Below, one piece after another: positions 7,130-17,020 of a DNA stretch of 25,720 nt. The DNA is taken from the NCBI GenBank assembly GCA_002692325.1, contig NZJU01000029.1, positions 1,110-26,829 of the forward strand, given 5' to 3'. The notes beneath the pieces are model-generated. The model did no database searches and was not told where the DNA came from. It saw only the letters and a program-made list of their open reading frames with translations. Positions within the stretch are counted from its first letter, which is position 1; each line of letters begins with the position of its first letter. A program made the translations under genes and the position numbers. Origin of the DNA: Candidatus Pelagibacter sp. GTDB lineage: Bacteria; Pseudomonadota; Alphaproteobacteria; Pelagibacterales; Pelagibacteraceae.

Positions 7130-9805
7130 ATGAGTCAAATTTTACTTGCTGAAGTAAGAAAAAAATTTTTAGAGTATTTTAGGAAACACAATCATAATAT
7201 TGTTGAGTCTAGTAATTTAGTCCCTAACAATGATCCAACACTTATGTTTACCAATTCAGGAATGGTTCAGTTTAAAAATGTATTCACTGGATTGGAAAAA
7301 AAAACATATACAAAAGCAGCCACCTCTCAAAAATGTGTAAGAGCAGGCGGGAAGCATAATGATTTAGAAAATGTTGGTTATACACCTAGACATCATACTT
7401 TCTTTGAGATGCTGGGAAATTTCTCATTTGGAGACTATTTTAAAGAACAAGCTATTCAACTCGCATGGACTTTGCTGACTAGAGATTTCGGCCTACCGAA
7501 AGAAAAATTATTGGTTACAGTTTTTCATGAGGATGAAAACGCATTTAATTTATGGAAAAAAATAGCTGGGTTAAATGATAATAAGATTATCAAAATCTCA
7601 ACAGCATATAATTTTTGGTCGATGGGAGACACAGGACCTTGTGGCCCATGTTCTGAAATTTTTTATGATCATGGTAACAAATTAAAAGGCGGACCTCCTG
7701 GAAGTCCAAACGAAGATGGTGACAGATTTATAGAAATTTGGAACCTTGTGTTTATACAATACGAACAAATATCAAAAGAAAAAAGAATTGATTTACCAAA
7801 ACCTTCAGTAGATACTGGCATGGGCCTTGAAAGGATGACAGCAGCGCTTCAAGGTACTTATGATAATTACAAAATAGACCATTTTCAAAAAATTATGGCT
7901 GCTTCATCTGATATCACAAAAACCACAATTAATAATAAAACAATAGCTAGTCACAGAGTAATCGCCGACCATCTTAGAGCAAGCAGTTTTTTAATTGCTG
8001 AAGGAATATTACCTTCTAACGAAGGTAGAGGTTACGTTTTGAGAAGAATTATGAGAAGAGGAATGAGACACGCTCATTCTTTAGGCAGCAAAGATCCTAT
8101 TTTTTATAAAATTTTTGAAGTTTTATTAAACGAAATGAAGAATAGTTATCCCGAATTAATAAACGGTAAAGATTTAATAGTTGAAACACTTAAAAATGAG
8201 GAAGAAAAATTTTCCTCTCTTTTAGAACGAGGAATGAAAATACTTAATGAAAATTTAAATAAAGTTCAAAATAAAACTCTCCCTGGTATAGCAGCATTTA
8301 AATTATATGATACCTATGGTTTTCCCCTAGATCTCACTGCCGACATCTTACGAGATAAAGATATCAAGGTTGATAACGTTGGCTTTGAGAAAGAGATGAA
8401 AAAAAGCAAAGCTTTGGCTAGAGCCAACTGGAAAGGATCGGGAGATAAGTCCGTCGAGGAAAGGTGGTTTAAAGTTAGAGAGGAACTCAAGCCTACTGAA
8501 TTTTTAGGTTATGAATTTGATAAGGCCGAAGGGGTAATAATAAAAATTTCAAAAAATGGCAAATTTGTTGATTTGGCTAGCACCGGCGACAAAGTAGAGG
8601 TCATAACAAATCAAACTCCATTTTACGGAGAGTCAGGTGGTCAAGTTGGTGATAAAGGTTATATTTTTAATTCAAATTGTAAAATAAAAGTTCATGATAC
8701 TCAAAAAAAAATGGGAAATTTATTTGTCCACTATGGAGAAATTGAAAAAGGATCTGTATCAATTGGGCAAAATGTTAATTTAGAAATAGACTTTTTAAAA
8801 AGAAAAAACTCTAGGGCAAATCATTCAGCTACTCATTTATTACACGAGTCTTTAAGAAGGACTCTTGGAAAGCATGTTACACAAAAAGGATCATTAGTCT
8901 CCCCTGAAAGACTGAGATTTGATTTTAGCCACAATAAACCGATAGAGGAAGAAGAAATGATAAAGATAAACAATATAGTCAACGAAATAGTTGAAGGATC
9001 TTCAGAGGTACAAACAAGAATAATGACACCAAAAGAAGCTGTAAGTATGGGTGCTTTAGCATTATTTGGAGAAAAATACGGGGAGGAAGTAAGAGTGGTT
9101 TTTATGGGAAAGGAAAATAATGGTTTTTTTTCAACTGAATTGTGTGGGGGAACACATGTTAAAAATACAAAAGAGGTTGGAAAGTTTAAAATTATAAGCC
9201 AATCATCGATTGCATCAGGAGTAAGGAGAGTTGAGGCCTTAAGAGATAAGCAATTAGAGGAATTTGAAAAGATACAAAAGATAGGTGAGTTTCAGAAGAT
9301 GACTAATCTTAAAAATGAAATCGAACTAGTCAAAAAAGAACTTCAAAATATAAAAATCATACCTAATAGTAAAGAAAATTTAGATTTATCTGAAAATTTA
9401 AAAAATTTGAATAAACAATTAAGTAAAGCAAAGATTGAAAAAATTAAAAATGATAAAAGTAAAAATATAATTAAAGATAAAAAAATTGGAAACATATTGA
9501 TTCGAGAACAAATTTTAAAAGATTTTCCTCCAAAAGAATTAAGAAGTATAATCGATCAAGGAAAAAAAGATATTAAATCAGGAATTGTAGTCAGTATTGC
9601 TATATTTGAAGATAAGGTAGGTTTAGCTGTGGGGATTTCTCAAGATTTGACTTTCAAATTTGATGCTGTCAATCTGGTAAAATCTGCATCAAGTATTTTA
9701 GGTGGAAGAGGGGGTGGTGGAAGAAAAGATTTTGCTCAAGCAGGAGGTATATATAAAGAAAAAATTGAGGAAGCTTTTAAAGAGATATCAAAGAAAATTA
9801 ATTAA
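7130..9805 (+). CDS. alaS: Alanyl-tRNA synthetase
   Basis: This enzyme charges tRNA-Ala and clears mischarged Ser-tRNA-Ala. The 891-residue product is full length for the family (E. coli about 876). The N-terminal catalytic core has [14 protein letters not shown] (motif 1 region), [20 protein letters not shown] and GMGLERM (motif 3). The editing domain carries the zinc ligands His565 and His569 (HSATH) and Cys672 and His676 (CGGTH). The C-terminal DHHA1 part includes the glycine-rich [16 protein letters not shown] near the end. Between about residues 715 and 790 there is a Lys/Asn-rich helical stretch, expected in this AT-rich background. Its 3' end overlaps the convergent icd gene by eight bases. 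Confidence 0.98.
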   Translation: MSQILLAEVRKKFLEYFRKHNHNIVESSNLVPNNDPTLMFTNSGMVQFKNVFTGLEKKTYTKAATSQKCVRAGGKHNDLENVGYTPRHHTFFEMLGNFSFGDYFKEQAIQLAWTLLTRDFGLPKEKLLVTVFHEDENAFNLWKKIAGLNDNKIIKISTAYNFWSMGDTGPCGPCSEIFYDHGNKLKGGPPGSPNEDGDRFIEIWNLVFIQYEQISKEKRIDLPKPSVDTGMGLERMTAALQGTYDNYKIDHFQKIMAASSDITKTTINNKTIASHRVIADHLRASSFLIAEGILPSNEGRGYVLRRIMRRGMRHAHSLGSKDPIFYKIFEVLLNEMKNSYPELINGKDLIVETLKNEEEKFSSLLERGMKILNENLNKVQNKTLPGIAAFKLYDTYGFPLDLTADILRDKDIKVDNVGFEKEMKKSKALARANWKGSGDKSVEERWFKVREELKPTEFLGYEFDKAEGVIIKISKNGKFVDLASTGDKVEVITNQTPFYGESGGQVGDKGYIFNSNCKIKVHDTQKKMGNLFVHYGEIEKGSVSIGQNVNLEIDFLKRKNSRANHSATHLLHESLRRTLGKHVTQKGSLVSPERLRFDFSHNKPIEEEEMIKINNIVNEIVEGSSEVQTRIMTPKEAVSMGALALFGEKYGEEVRVVFMGKENNGFFSTELCGGTHVKNTKEVGKFKIISQSSIASGVRRVEALRDKQLEEFEKIQKIGEFQKMTNLKNEIELVKKELQNIKIIPNSKENLDLSENLKNLNKQLSKAKIEKIKNDKSKNIIKDKKIGNILIREQILKDFPPKELRSIIDQGKKDIKSGIVVSIAIFEDKVGLAVGISQDLTFKFDAVNLVKSASSILGGRGGGGRKDFAQAGGIYKEKIEEAFKEISKKIN

Positions 9806-11012
9806 GTTTCTTTTTTAAATTCCCATCAATAGCTTCTAAAAATTGATTTGTTGTTAAGAATTTATTTGATTTATCTATTAAAATTGCCAAATCTTTTGTC
9901 ATTAAACCACTCTCAACTGTTTTTATACATACTTCTTCAACGTTAGTTGAAAATTTAATCAGTTCTTCATTCCTGTCAAGCTTTCCTCTATGAGCCAAAC
10001 CCCTTGTCCATGCAAAAATAGATGCTATTGGGTTTGTAGAAGTTTCTTTTCCCTGTTGATGCATCCTATAATGTCTAGTCACAGTTCCATGGGCCGCCTC
10101 TGACTCTACTGTCTGGCCATCAGGTGTCATCAGTACACTAGTCATGAGTCCTAAAGATCCAAATCCCTGTGCAACAGTGTCTGATTGAACATCACCATCG
10201 TAATTTTTACATGCCCAGATATATCCACCATTCCATTTCATGGCACATGCTACCATATCATCAATCAATCTGTGTTCGTAGGTAATACTAGCTTTATTAA
10301 ACTTATCAGAAAATTCTTGTTCAAATACCTCTTGGAAAAGATCTTTAAATCTTCCGTCGTACGCTTTAAGAATTGTATTTTTTGTTGATAAATAAACTGG
10401 CCATTTTCTTCCAAGACCGTAATTCAAACAAGCTCTTGCAAAATTTTTAATAGAGTCATCTAGATTGTACATTGTGAGAGCCGTTCCAGATCCAGGAAAA
10501 TTAAAAACGTTAAACTCTTTTTTATCTTTTCCATCTTTTGAAGTCCACTTAACTTCTAAATTTCCTGCACCTGGTATTAGAAAATCAGTAGCTCTATATT
10601 GATCGCCGAAAGCATGTCTTCCTATCACTATTGGTTGGGTCCAACCAGGAACTAGTTTAGGAACGTTCTTACAAATGATTGGTTCTCTAAAAACTGTTCC
10701 ACCTAAAATATTCCTTATAGTGCCGTTAGGAGATCTCCACATCTTTTTTAATTTAAACTCTTCCACTCTCGCTTCGTCTGGTGTTATAGTTGCACATTTT
10801 ACTCCAACACCATATTTTTTGATGGCTTGAGCTGCATCTATTGTAATTTGATCTCCAGTTTTATCTCGATTCTCTATGCCCAAATCATAATATTTTAAGT
10901 TAACTTCTAAATAAGGTTTAATGAGCTTTTCTTTTATAAATGACCAAATAATCCGGGTCATTTCATCACCATCTAACTCAATTATTGGGTTTTTAACCTT
11001 TATTTTAGCCAT
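9798..11012 (-). CDS. icd: NADP-dependent isocitrate dehydrogenase, eukaryote-like subfamily
   Basis: This enzyme decarboxylates isocitrate to 2-oxoglutarate in the TCA cycle, yielding NADPH. The 404-residue sequence is of the homodimeric subfamily II type shared by alphaproteobacteria and eukaryotic IDH1/IDH2 and not the E. coli type: [22 protein letters not shown] at the N-terminus, [20 protein letters not shown] around residues 105-124, and [10 protein letters not shown] near residue 312 for cofactor binding. The isocitrate-binding residues include the Ser/Arg set around RSPNGTIRN. It stands alone on the minus strand between two plus-strand units. Its stop lies within the last eight bases of alaS, and it is divergent from psd across a 66-base gap. 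Confidence 0.97.
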   Translation of the reverse strand: MAKIKVKNPIIELDGDEMTRIIWSFIKEKLIKPYLEVNLKYYDLGIENRDKTGDQITIDAAQAIKKYGVGVKCATITPDEARVEEFKLKKMWRSPNGTIRNILGGTVFREPIICKNVPKLVPGWTQPIVIGRHAFGDQYRATDFLIPGAGNLEVKWTSKDGKDKKEFNVFNFPGSGTALTMYNLDDSIKNFARACLNYGLGRKWPVYLSTKNTILKAYDGRFKDLFQEVFEQEFSDKFNKASITYEHRLIDDMVACAMKWNGGYIWACKNYDGDVQSDTVAQGFGSLGLMTSVLMTPDGQTVESEAAHGTVTRHYRMHQQGKETSTNPIASIFAWTRGLAHRGKLDRNEELIKFSTNVEEVCIKTVESGLMTKDLAILIDKSNKFLTTNQFLEAIDGNLKKKLN

Positions 11013-11037
11013 AAAAACAAATTGATTATGATCGATT

Positions 11038-11064
11038 TTTATACATATTAATGAAAATTATCAA
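11038..11064 (-). promoter_or_regulatory. Candidate icd promoter
   Basis: Read on the minus strand, TTGATA (11059-11064) is followed by TATAAA (11038-11043) with 15-base spacing, or by TAAAAA (11036-11041) with 17. It lies in the 66-base divergent gap shared with psd. In such AT-rich DNA chance matches are common, so this is only a candidate. Confidence 0.3.
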
Positions 11065-11078
11065 ACTTTATTAACATT

Positions 11079-11726
11079 ATGATAAATAATATTTTTCCGA
11101 AGATTCACAAAGAAGGCTACAAGTTTTTAGCAATATCTATAATATTAACATTTATAGTTTGGCTATTTTCAAATTTTCTAGCATTTATTTTATTATTAAC
11201 AACTATTTGGGTTTATTACTTTTTTAGAGATCCAGATCGTGTTCCAATTAATGACGATTCTTATCTTGTAAGCCCTGCTGATGGTTTAATAACCCAAATC
11301 ATTGAAACGAATGGCCCTAAAGAATTAAACTTAGATAACGAGAAGTTTGTAAGAATAAGTATTTTTATGAATGTCTTTAATTGTCATGTTAATAGAATAC
11401 CAATTACGGGAAAAATTGATGAAATTTTTTACAAACCAGGTAAGTTTTTAAACGCATCATTAGATAAAGCAAGTGATGAAAATGAAAGAAACTATTATAA
11501 GGTAAATTCTGATAACAACGATGAAATATTAATAGTTCAAATCGCTGGTTTAATAGCAAGAAGAATTGTTTGTGAGGTAAGTAAAGATCAATTATTAAAA
11601 CAAGGGGAAAGGATTGGAATGATTAGATTTGGAAGTAGAGTAGACTTATACTTTAAAAATTTTACCGTATTAGCTAAAGAAGGACAAAATGTAAGTGCAG
11701 GTGAAAGTTTATTAGCTAAAAAATAA
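11079..11726 (+). CDS. psd: Phosphatidylserine decarboxylase, short form
   Basis: Psd converts phosphatidylserine to phosphatidylethanolamine at the inner membrane. The 215-residue product is the short alphaproteobacterial type. An N-terminal hydrophobic region (about residues 17-48) contains one or two membrane segments, followed by YFFRDPDRVPIN and VSPADGLITQI, typical of the family. The proenzyme cleavage site is the Gly185-Ser186 pair in RFGSRVDL; Ser186 would become the pyruvoyl group of the alpha subunit. NCHVNRIP (about 105-112) holds the conserved histidine. The next gene is pssA, which supplies the substrate; the stop and the next start share a base (TAATG). Confidence 0.94.
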   Translation: MINNIFPKIHKEGYKFLAISIILTFIVWLFSNFLAFILLLTTIWVYYFFRDPDRVPINDDSYLVSPADGLITQIIETNGPKELNLDNEKFVRISIFMNVFNCHVNRIPITGKIDEIFYKPGKFLNASLDKASDENERNYYKVNSDNNDEILIVQIAGLIARRIVCEVSKDQLLKQGERIGMIRFGSRVDLYFKNFTVLAKEGQNVSAGESLLAKK

Positions 11727-12511
11727 TGGAAAAGAAAAAATTTAAAATCGTACCATCAAAAAAAACAAGATATATTCTTCCCAATCTTTTAACTATTGCT
11801 GGTGTTTGTTTAGGAATAAGCTCAATAAAATTTTCCTTAGATCTTAATTTTAAATTAGCAGTAGTTTTTATACTTTTAGCTTCAATTTTAGATGCACTAG
11901 ATGGGAGAATTGCAAGGCTTATTAAAGCCACAACTGATTTTGGTAAAGAGTTGGACTCATTAACAGATTTTGTAAGCTTCGGTATTGCTCCAGCTTTTAT
12001 TATATATTTTTGGACTTTAAACCAGTACGGAAAAATTGGATGGGCCATAACACTAATTTTTTCTGTTTGTTGCGTGCTTAGATTAGCGAGGTTTAATTTG
12101 ACAAAATATAATAGTAGCCAGGAGTGGAAGCAAAATTATTTTGAGGGAATACCATCACCAATTGGGGCAATACTAATTTTAATGCCACTTATAAATGAAT
12201 TATCTGAATTTAGTAACTTCATTGACTTAAAAATTATTACACCAGGGCTTACTATTTTTGTTTCCTTACTTTTGATAAGTAAAATTCCAACATATTCATT
12301 AAAAAAGATAAAAATTAAACCCTCTTTAACAATTTTCATTTTATTAGCTGCGGGTATATCTTTAGTTTCATTAATGTTTTTTACTTTTGAAACACTTGTC
12401 ATTTTTGGACTGACTTACATGTTATCAGTACCAATATCATCCTACACTTTTTTTTCAAAAAAAAGAAATAAGCAAGATGAAATAGAGGACGAGCATGAAG
12501 ACATTCTTTAA
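11726..12511 (+). CDS. pssA: CDP-diacylglycerol-serine O-phosphatidyltransferase
   Basis: PssA makes phosphatidylserine from CDP-diacylglycerol and L-serine, the step before Psd. The CDP-alcohol phosphotransferase motif is intact: Asp59-Gly60, Ala63-Arg64, Gly73, Asp77 and Asp81, with an additional Asp56. Several hydrophobic segments follow, giving a multi-pass inner-membrane protein of 261 residues with a charged, acidic C-terminus. Adjacency to psd separates it from phosphatidylglycerophosphate or cardiolipin synthases of the same superfamily. It overlaps psd and rlmE by one base each (TAATG at both junctions). Confidence 0.95.
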   Translation: MEKKKFKIVPSKKTRYILPNLLTIAGVCLGISSIKFSLDLNFKLAVVFILLASILDALDGRIARLIKATTDFGKELDSLTDFVSFGIAPAFIIYFWTLNQYGKIGWAITLIFSVCCVLRLARFNLTKYNSSQEWKQNYFEGIPSPIGAILILMPLINELSEFSNFIDLKIITPGLTIFVSLLLISKIPTYSLKKIKIKPSLTIFILLAAGISLVSLMFFTFETLVIFGLTYMLSVPISSYTFFSKKRNKQDEIEDEHEDIL

Positions 12512-13128
12512 TGAAAAAAAATAAAAGTTCAAAAAATTGGATAATTAAGCAACATAGAGATAAATATTTTAAGGAAGCAAAATTTCTAGGTTACAGATCT
12601 AGAGCTGCATTCAAATTAATTGATATAAATAAAAAATATAAATTTTTGAAAAAAAAAACTAGTTTGTTGGATCTTGGGAGTTTTCCTGGGGGGTGGTCTC
12701 AGGTTGCTAGCAAGATTACAACTAATGGGAAAATTGTCTCTGTCGATATTAGAACTATGGAACCAATAGAAAAAGTAAAATTTTTAAAAATGGATTTTTT
12801 GGAAATTGACACACAAAGTCTTATTCTATCGTATTTTAAAGACAAGATAGACGTAATTATCTCAGATATGGCGGCTGATACAACAGGTAATAAAGATTTG
12901 GATAGTATAAGAACCAATTCAATTTGTCTGGAGGTTATAGATTTTTCAGTAAAAACACTTAAAAAAAAAGGCAATTTGGTATCTAAAATATTCATGGGAC
13001 AGGATTTTGATTTAGTAAGAAAAGAGGCTAAAAGTAAATTTAAAAAAGTGAATTTTTTTAAACCAGCTGCAAGCCGTTCTAACTCAAAAGAAACTTATTT
13101 ACATTGCGAAGGATTAAAGACTTTATAA
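12511..13128 (+). CDS. rlmE: 23S rRNA 2'-O-ribose methyltransferase RlmE/FtsJ
   Basis: RlmE methylates the 2'-OH of U2552 (E. coli numbering) in 23S rRNA of the late 50S subunit, using S-adenosylmethionine. The 205-residue product matches the family length. The SAM-binding motif LDLGSFPGGW is at residues 53-62, and the K-D-K-E catalytic set is complete: Lys35 in RAAFKL, Asp119 in ISDMA, Lys159 in LVSKIFMG and Glu194 in RSNSKETYLHC. An rlmE-guaB neighbourhood is common in alphaproteobacteria. A run of ten A residues (12649-12658) encodes part of a Lys triplet. It starts inside the pssA stop. Confidence 0.96.
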   Translation: MKKNKSSKNWIIKQHRDKYFKEAKFLGYRSRAAFKLIDINKKYKFLKKKTSLLDLGSFPGGWSQVASKITTNGKIVSVDIRTMEPIEKVKFLKMDFLEIDTQSLILSYFKDKIDVIISDMAADTTGNKDLDSIRTNSICLEVIDFSVKTLKKKGNLVSKIFMGQDFDLVRKEAKSKFKKVNFFKPAASRSNSKETYLHCEGLKTL

Positions 13129-13154
13129 ATTCTAAAAATTGTTTATAAGTTTAT

Positions 13155-14234
13155 ATGGAAATTATAAAAGAAGCCCTTACGTTTGATGATATTTTACTCG
13201 AACCTCAATATTCAAATGTTTTACCTATAGAGGCAATATTAAGCCAAAAACTTTCAAAAAAATTATTTTTAAAATTACCTTTTCTTTCCGCAGCTATGGA
13301 CACTGTAACGGAGAGTAAAATGGCAATTTCATTAGCGAGACTAGGTGGTATAGGAGTAATTCATAGAAATTTAAATATCAATAATCAAATAAAAGAAGTT
13401 GAAAAAGTAAAAAAAAATAATTTAATTGTTGGAGCGGCAGTTGGAACCAATAAAGAAAGTATAGTTAGGGCAAAAAAATTAATAGACGCGGGTATTGATC
13501 TTTTAGTAGTAGACACAGCTCACGGACACAGTAAAAAAGTTTTAGATATTTTAGAAAAAATTAAAAAAATATGTAAAAAGACACCTTTATGCGCAGGTAA
13601 TATAGCAACTGCTGCTGCAGCGAGGCAACTTTATAATGTTGGAGCAGATATTTTAAAAGTTGGTATAGGTCCAGGATCAATATGTACTACTAGAATGGTA
13701 GCTGGAATAGGAGTTCCTCAAATTACAGCAATCCTCAATGTAAAAAGAGCTGTGGCGAAGAAAAAAATAAATATTATCTCGGATGGAGGGATTAAATTTT
13801 CTGGTGACATTATCAAAGCGTTAGCTGCTGGTGCAGATGCAATAATGATGGGATCTATATTTGCTGGTACTGATGAAAGCCCAGGAAAAGTATTTAAATT
13901 TAAAAATAAATTATTTAAATCTTATAGAGGCATGGGATCAATCGGCGCCATGTCCTCAGGATCTGCAGACAGATATTTTCAAAAAAAACATACTATAAGT
14001 TCAAAGTTTGTTCCTGAAGGAGTTGAAAGTAGAGTCCCATATAAGGGCTCAATAAAAAAAATTATTTATCAGCTTCAAGGCGGACTTAGATCATCTATGG
14101 GATACATTGGAGCAAGAAAATTAAATGATATTCAAAAAAATGCTAAAATGGTAAAAATTACAAAAGCTGGCTTTTATGAAAGTAGAGTACATAGCGTACA
14201 AATAACTGGAAGTGAGGGAAATTATAAATTATGA
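13155..14234 (+). CDS. guaB: IMP dehydrogenase lacking the CBS (Bateman) module
   Basis: GuaB oxidises IMP to XMP with NAD+, the first committed step to GMP. The catalytic barrel is complete: [13 protein letters not shown] at the start, [10 protein letters not shown] (44-53), the catalytic Cys177 in [20 protein letters not shown] (210-218), [11 protein letters not shown], and the flap Arg273-Tyr274 in SADRYFQ. It is only 359 residues, against about 490 normally. The sequence passes directly from EVEKVKKNN (81-89) to LIVGAAVGT (90-98), which in ordinary enzymes are separated by roughly 120 residues forming two CBS domains. The flap and the N-terminal motif separate it from GMP reductase, which has a similar length. 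guaA lies one gene downstream. Loss of the CBS pair should not stop catalysis, but would remove nucleotide allostery. Confidence 0.95.
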   Translation: MEIIKEALTFDDILLEPQYSNVLPIEAILSQKLSKKLFLKLPFLSAAMDTVTESKMAISLARLGGIGVIHRNLNINNQIKEVEKVKKNNLIVGAAVGTNKESIVRAKKLIDAGIDLLVVDTAHGHSKKVLDILEKIKKICKKTPLCAGNIATAAAARQLYNVGADILKVGIGPGSICTTRMVAGIGVPQITAILNVKRAVAKKKINIISDGGIKFSGDIIKALAAGADAIMMGSIFAGTDESPGKVFKFKNKLFKSYRGMGSIGAMSSGSADRYFQKKHTISSKFVPEGVESRVPYKGSIKKIIYQLQGGLRSSMGYIGARKLNDIQKNAKMVKITKAGFYESRVHSVQITGSEGNYKL

Positions 14235-14650
14235 GAAAAATTATTATCATTGTTTTATCGTTATTTATATTTAATCCAAAATCTTATTCAGAAAATAATT
14301 ATTTGTCCGTAGGTATTGAATTGTATGAAAATAAAAAATATATGGAGGCTAAATTTAAATTTGAACAAGAAATTGTGCGTAATCCAAAAAGTGAAATTTC
14401 TTATTTATATCTAGCTAAAATTTTTAAAATTCAAAAAAAAGACGAGTTATTGGAAAGAAATTTAGATACAACAATACTTATTAATCCGAGAAATGAAGAA
14501 GCTCTCTACGAGCTAATATTACTTAAAATAAAAAAATCAGATTTTTTAGAAAGCGAGAGTCTTATTAATAAATTCAATCTGATTTGTGAAAAAATGTGTA
14601 CAAAAAAAGATTACCTTGTAAAGCTTAGACAAAACTCTTTAAAGAAGTAG
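14231..14650 (+). CDS. Small secreted TPR-like protein
   Basis: I do not recognise a named family. The 139-residue protein begins with a signal peptide ([21 protein letters not shown], cleavage probably near residue 20). The rest is helical and resembles two to three tetratricopeptide repeats: YLSVGIELYENKKYMEAKF, then ISYLYLAKIFKIQKK, then NPRNEEALYELILLK, with the NP turn typical of TPR units. Two Cys residues lie close together near the C-terminus (ICEKMC). A periplasmic scaffold or adaptor role is a guess. It overlaps the guaB stop by four bases (ATGA), and guaA begins at the very next base after its stop, so it is embedded in the guanine operon without an evident metabolic link. Confidence 0.75.
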   Translation: MRKIIIIVLSLFIFNPKSYSENNYLSVGIELYENKKYMEAKFKFEQEIVRNPKSEISYLYLAKIFKIQKKDELLERNLDTTILINPRNEEALYELILLKIKKSDFLESESLINKFNLICEKMCTKKDYLVKLRQNSLKK

Positions 14651-16216
14651 ATGAAACAATTTAATGATAGAGTATTAAATAGGATTATAATAATTGATTT
14701 TGGTTCCCAAGTAACAAAACTAATAGCTAGAAGAATAAGAGATTTAGGGGTTTTTTCTGAAATAGTAACACCTAATGATTTCATAAAATATAAAGATTTT
14801 AATAATATAAGAGGTATCATATTTTCTGGAGGACCATCATCCGTAACAAAACAGAAATTTCAGTCAATTCCTATAAAAATTTTAGATAAAAATATTCCAA
14901 TTTTAGGTATTTGTTATGGCTTGCAGCTTATAGCAAAATTATTTGGAGGGAAAATAAAAGCCTCCAAAAAAAAAAGAGAATTTGGAAGGGCTCATATATA
15001 TGAAAAAAAGAAATCTTTGTTAACAAAAAATTTCTTTAAAAAAAACAATTCTGTTTGGATGAGTCATGAAGATGCGGTTGTCAAATTACCTAATAATTTT
15101 AAAATCATTGCTTCAACTAAAGACTCTAAACTTACAATCATTGAAAATGACAAAAAAAAAATTTACGGAGTGCAATTTCACCCAGAAGTCACCCATACTG
15201 GTAATGGTAATGAAATTTTCAAAAATTTTTTATTTTCGATTTGTAAAGTAAAAAAAAACTGGAATGTTTTTTCACAAAAAAATAAACTAATAAAAGAAAT
15301 AAGAGAAAAAGTTAAAAAAGATAAAGTAATTTGCGCCTTATCAGGTGGAGTAGATAGTAGTGTTGTAGCTCTTTTAATCAATAAAGCCATAAGAAAAAAC
15401 CTAATATGTATTATGGTAGACACTGGTTTAATGAGAAAAAATGAGTTCGAGGAAACATACAAAATTTTCAAGTATAAGTATAAACTTAATATTAAGTTAA
15501 TAAATAAATCTGAAATCTTTTTAAAAAAACTTTACAATATTACAAATCCAGAACAAAAGAGAAAAATAATAGGTAAATTATTTATAAAAATTTTTGAAAA
15601 GGAATCTAGCAAAATTAAAAATGTAAAATTTTTAGCTCAAGGCACGCTTTATCCCGATATAATAGAAAGTAAGTCTTATACAGGAAGTAAAACATCAAAA
15701 ATAAAGTCTCATCATAATGTAGGCGGACTTCCAAAAAAAATGAACTTAAAATTAGTTGAACCTTTAAAAGATTTTTTTAAAGACGAAGTCCGAAAATTGG
15801 GAAAATCGTTAAATCTTGACAAAAGCATAAGTCAAAAACATCCTTTTCCTGGCCCAGGTCTAGCGATAAGAATTATTGGAGCAATTGATCTTAAAAAAAT
15901 TAGAATTCTTCAAGAAGCAGATAATATATATGTAAATGAATTAATTAAGAATAATCTTTACAATAAGATTTGGCAGGCATATGCTGCATTATTGCCAGTC
16001 AGAACCGTGGGAGTAATGGGTGATTCAAGAACATATGAGTATATTTGCTTGTTAAGAGCTGTTATTTCAGAAGATGGGATGACTGCCGACTATTTTAGTT
16101 TTTCAAAAGATTTTATAGATAAAATCTCGAATAAAATAATTAATAATGTAAAAGGAATAAATAGAGTTGTTTACGACATTACTTCTAAACCACCGAGCAC
16201 TATTGAGTTAGAGTAG
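14651..16216 (+). CDS. guaA: GMP synthase (glutamine-hydrolysing)
   Basis: GuaA aminates XMP to GMP using glutamine and ATP. The 521-residue product has the usual two-part layout. The N-terminal class I glutamine amidotransferase carries the nucleophile Cys88 in GICYGLQ and the His177/Glu179 pair in FHPEV. The ATP pyrophosphatase domain has the P-loop SGGVDSS at residues 231-237. The C-terminal dimerisation domain follows, with [12 protein letters not shown] and the ending KPPSTIELE, which is nearly invariant. A ten-A run (14966-14975) falls in a Lys-rich stretch. It follows the small TPR gene with no spacer and precedes panB by 22 bases. Confidence 0.98.
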   Translation: MKQFNDRVLNRIIIIDFGSQVTKLIARRIRDLGVFSEIVTPNDFIKYKDFNNIRGIIFSGGPSSVTKQKFQSIPIKILDKNIPILGICYGLQLIAKLFGGKIKASKKKREFGRAHIYEKKKSLLTKNFFKKNNSVWMSHEDAVVKLPNNFKIIASTKDSKLTIIENDKKKIYGVQFHPEVTHTGNGNEIFKNFLFSICKVKKNWNVFSQKNKLIKEIREKVKKDKVICALSGGVDSSVVALLINKAIRKNLICIMVDTGLMRKNEFEETYKIFKYKYKLNIKLINKSEIFLKKLYNITNPEQKRKIIGKLFIKIFEKESSKIKNVKFLAQGTLYPDIIESKSYTGSKTSKIKSHHNVGGLPKKMNLKLVEPLKDFFKDEVRKLGKSLNLDKSISQKHPFPGPGLAIRIIGAIDLKKIRILQEADNIYVNELIKNNLYNKIWQAYAALLPVRTVGVMGDSRTYEYICLLRAVISEDGMTADYFSFSKDFIDKISNKIINNVKGINRVVYDITSKPPSTIELE

Positions 16217-16238
16217 CAAGTTTATTAAATTATAACAG

Positions 16239-17015
16239 ATGTCATTTGAAAAAATCCAAAAAATTAAAAGAAAAAAAAATAATTCAAAGATCGTCTGTTT
16301 GACTGCTTATTCTAAAAAATATGCTCAGTTATTAGATGATAACTGCGATATAGTATTGGTAGGAGACTCAGTCGCTAATGTTTTATACGGAATGAAAAAT
16401 ACTAGTTTAGTCTCCTTAGTAACTATAATTAATCACGCAAAAGCAGTCCGAGCAGGCTTGAAAAAAGCATTAATGGTTGTTGATATGCCAGCAGGAACAT
16501 ATCGGAATATAAGAGAGGCAAAAAAAAATGCAAAATATATAATGAAAGAAACTAAATGTGATGCGGTAAAAATTGAGAGTAATCTAATGAACTTCAAAAT
16601 AATTAAGTCGTTAGTAAAATCTAAAATACCTGTAATGGGTCACATTGGCTATACACCCCAATTTAAAAAAAAATTTAGAATATTTGGAAAAAAGAAATCA
16701 GAAAAAAATAAACTTTTAAATGAAGCAAAACTCATAGAAAAAGCTGGAGCATTTTCTTTAGTCTTAGAATGCCTTACCCAATCCGCTGCTCAATTTGTTA
16801 CAAGTAAACTAAAAATACCAACAATAGGAATTGGCTCTTCTTCCTCGTGTAATGGACAAATTTTAGTAACAGATGATATGTTAGGTTTAAGTGGATTTTA
16901 TCCAAAATTTGTAAAAAAATATTTAAATTTAAACAAAATAATATTAAAAGCAGTTAAAAAATATAAACATGATATTTTAAATGAAAAATTTCCAAAAAAA
17001 AAACATACATATTAA
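16239..17015 (+). CDS. panB: 3-methyl-2-oxobutanoate hydroxymethyltransferase
   Basis: PanB makes ketopantoate from 2-oxoisovalerate and 5,10-methylene-tetrahydrofolate, the first step to pantothenate and CoA. The 258-residue sequence has the family motifs: CLTAYS (20-25), LVGDS (40-44) with the Mg-binding Asp43, VVDMP (80-84) with Asp82, VKIE (110-113), GHIGYTPQ (134-141) and the catalytic Glu177 in LVLEC. The stretch between GYTPQ and LLNEAK is very basic, where other members have a GG-rich loop. panC is not in the window. A ten-A run (16994-17003) lies near the 3' end. It precedes the YfgM-like gene by five bases. Confidence 0.93.
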   Translation: MSFEKIQKIKRKKNNSKIVCLTAYSKKYAQLLDDNCDIVLVGDSVANVLYGMKNTSLVSLVTIINHAKAVRAGLKKALMVVDMPAGTYRNIREAKKNAKYIMKETKCDAVKIESNLMNFKIIKSLVKSKIPVMGHIGYTPQFKKKFRIFGKKKSEKNKLLNEAKLIEKAGAFSLVLECLTQSAAQFVTSKLKIPTIGIGSSSSCNGQILVTDDMLGLSGFYPKFVKKYLNLNKIILKAVKKYKHDILNEKFPKKKHTY

Positions 17016-17020
17016 AAACT

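Noticed and set aside
9765..9840. GAAGCT/AGCTTC inverted pair around the alaS-icd junction as a terminator
   Set aside because: The arms are short and about 55 bases apart, so a stable hairpin is unlikely.
13155..14234. Reading the short GuaB as a GMP reductase (similar length)
   Set aside because: The KEALTFDD start, the DRYFQ flap and the [12 protein letters not shown] segment are IMPDH-type, and guaA is in the same operon.
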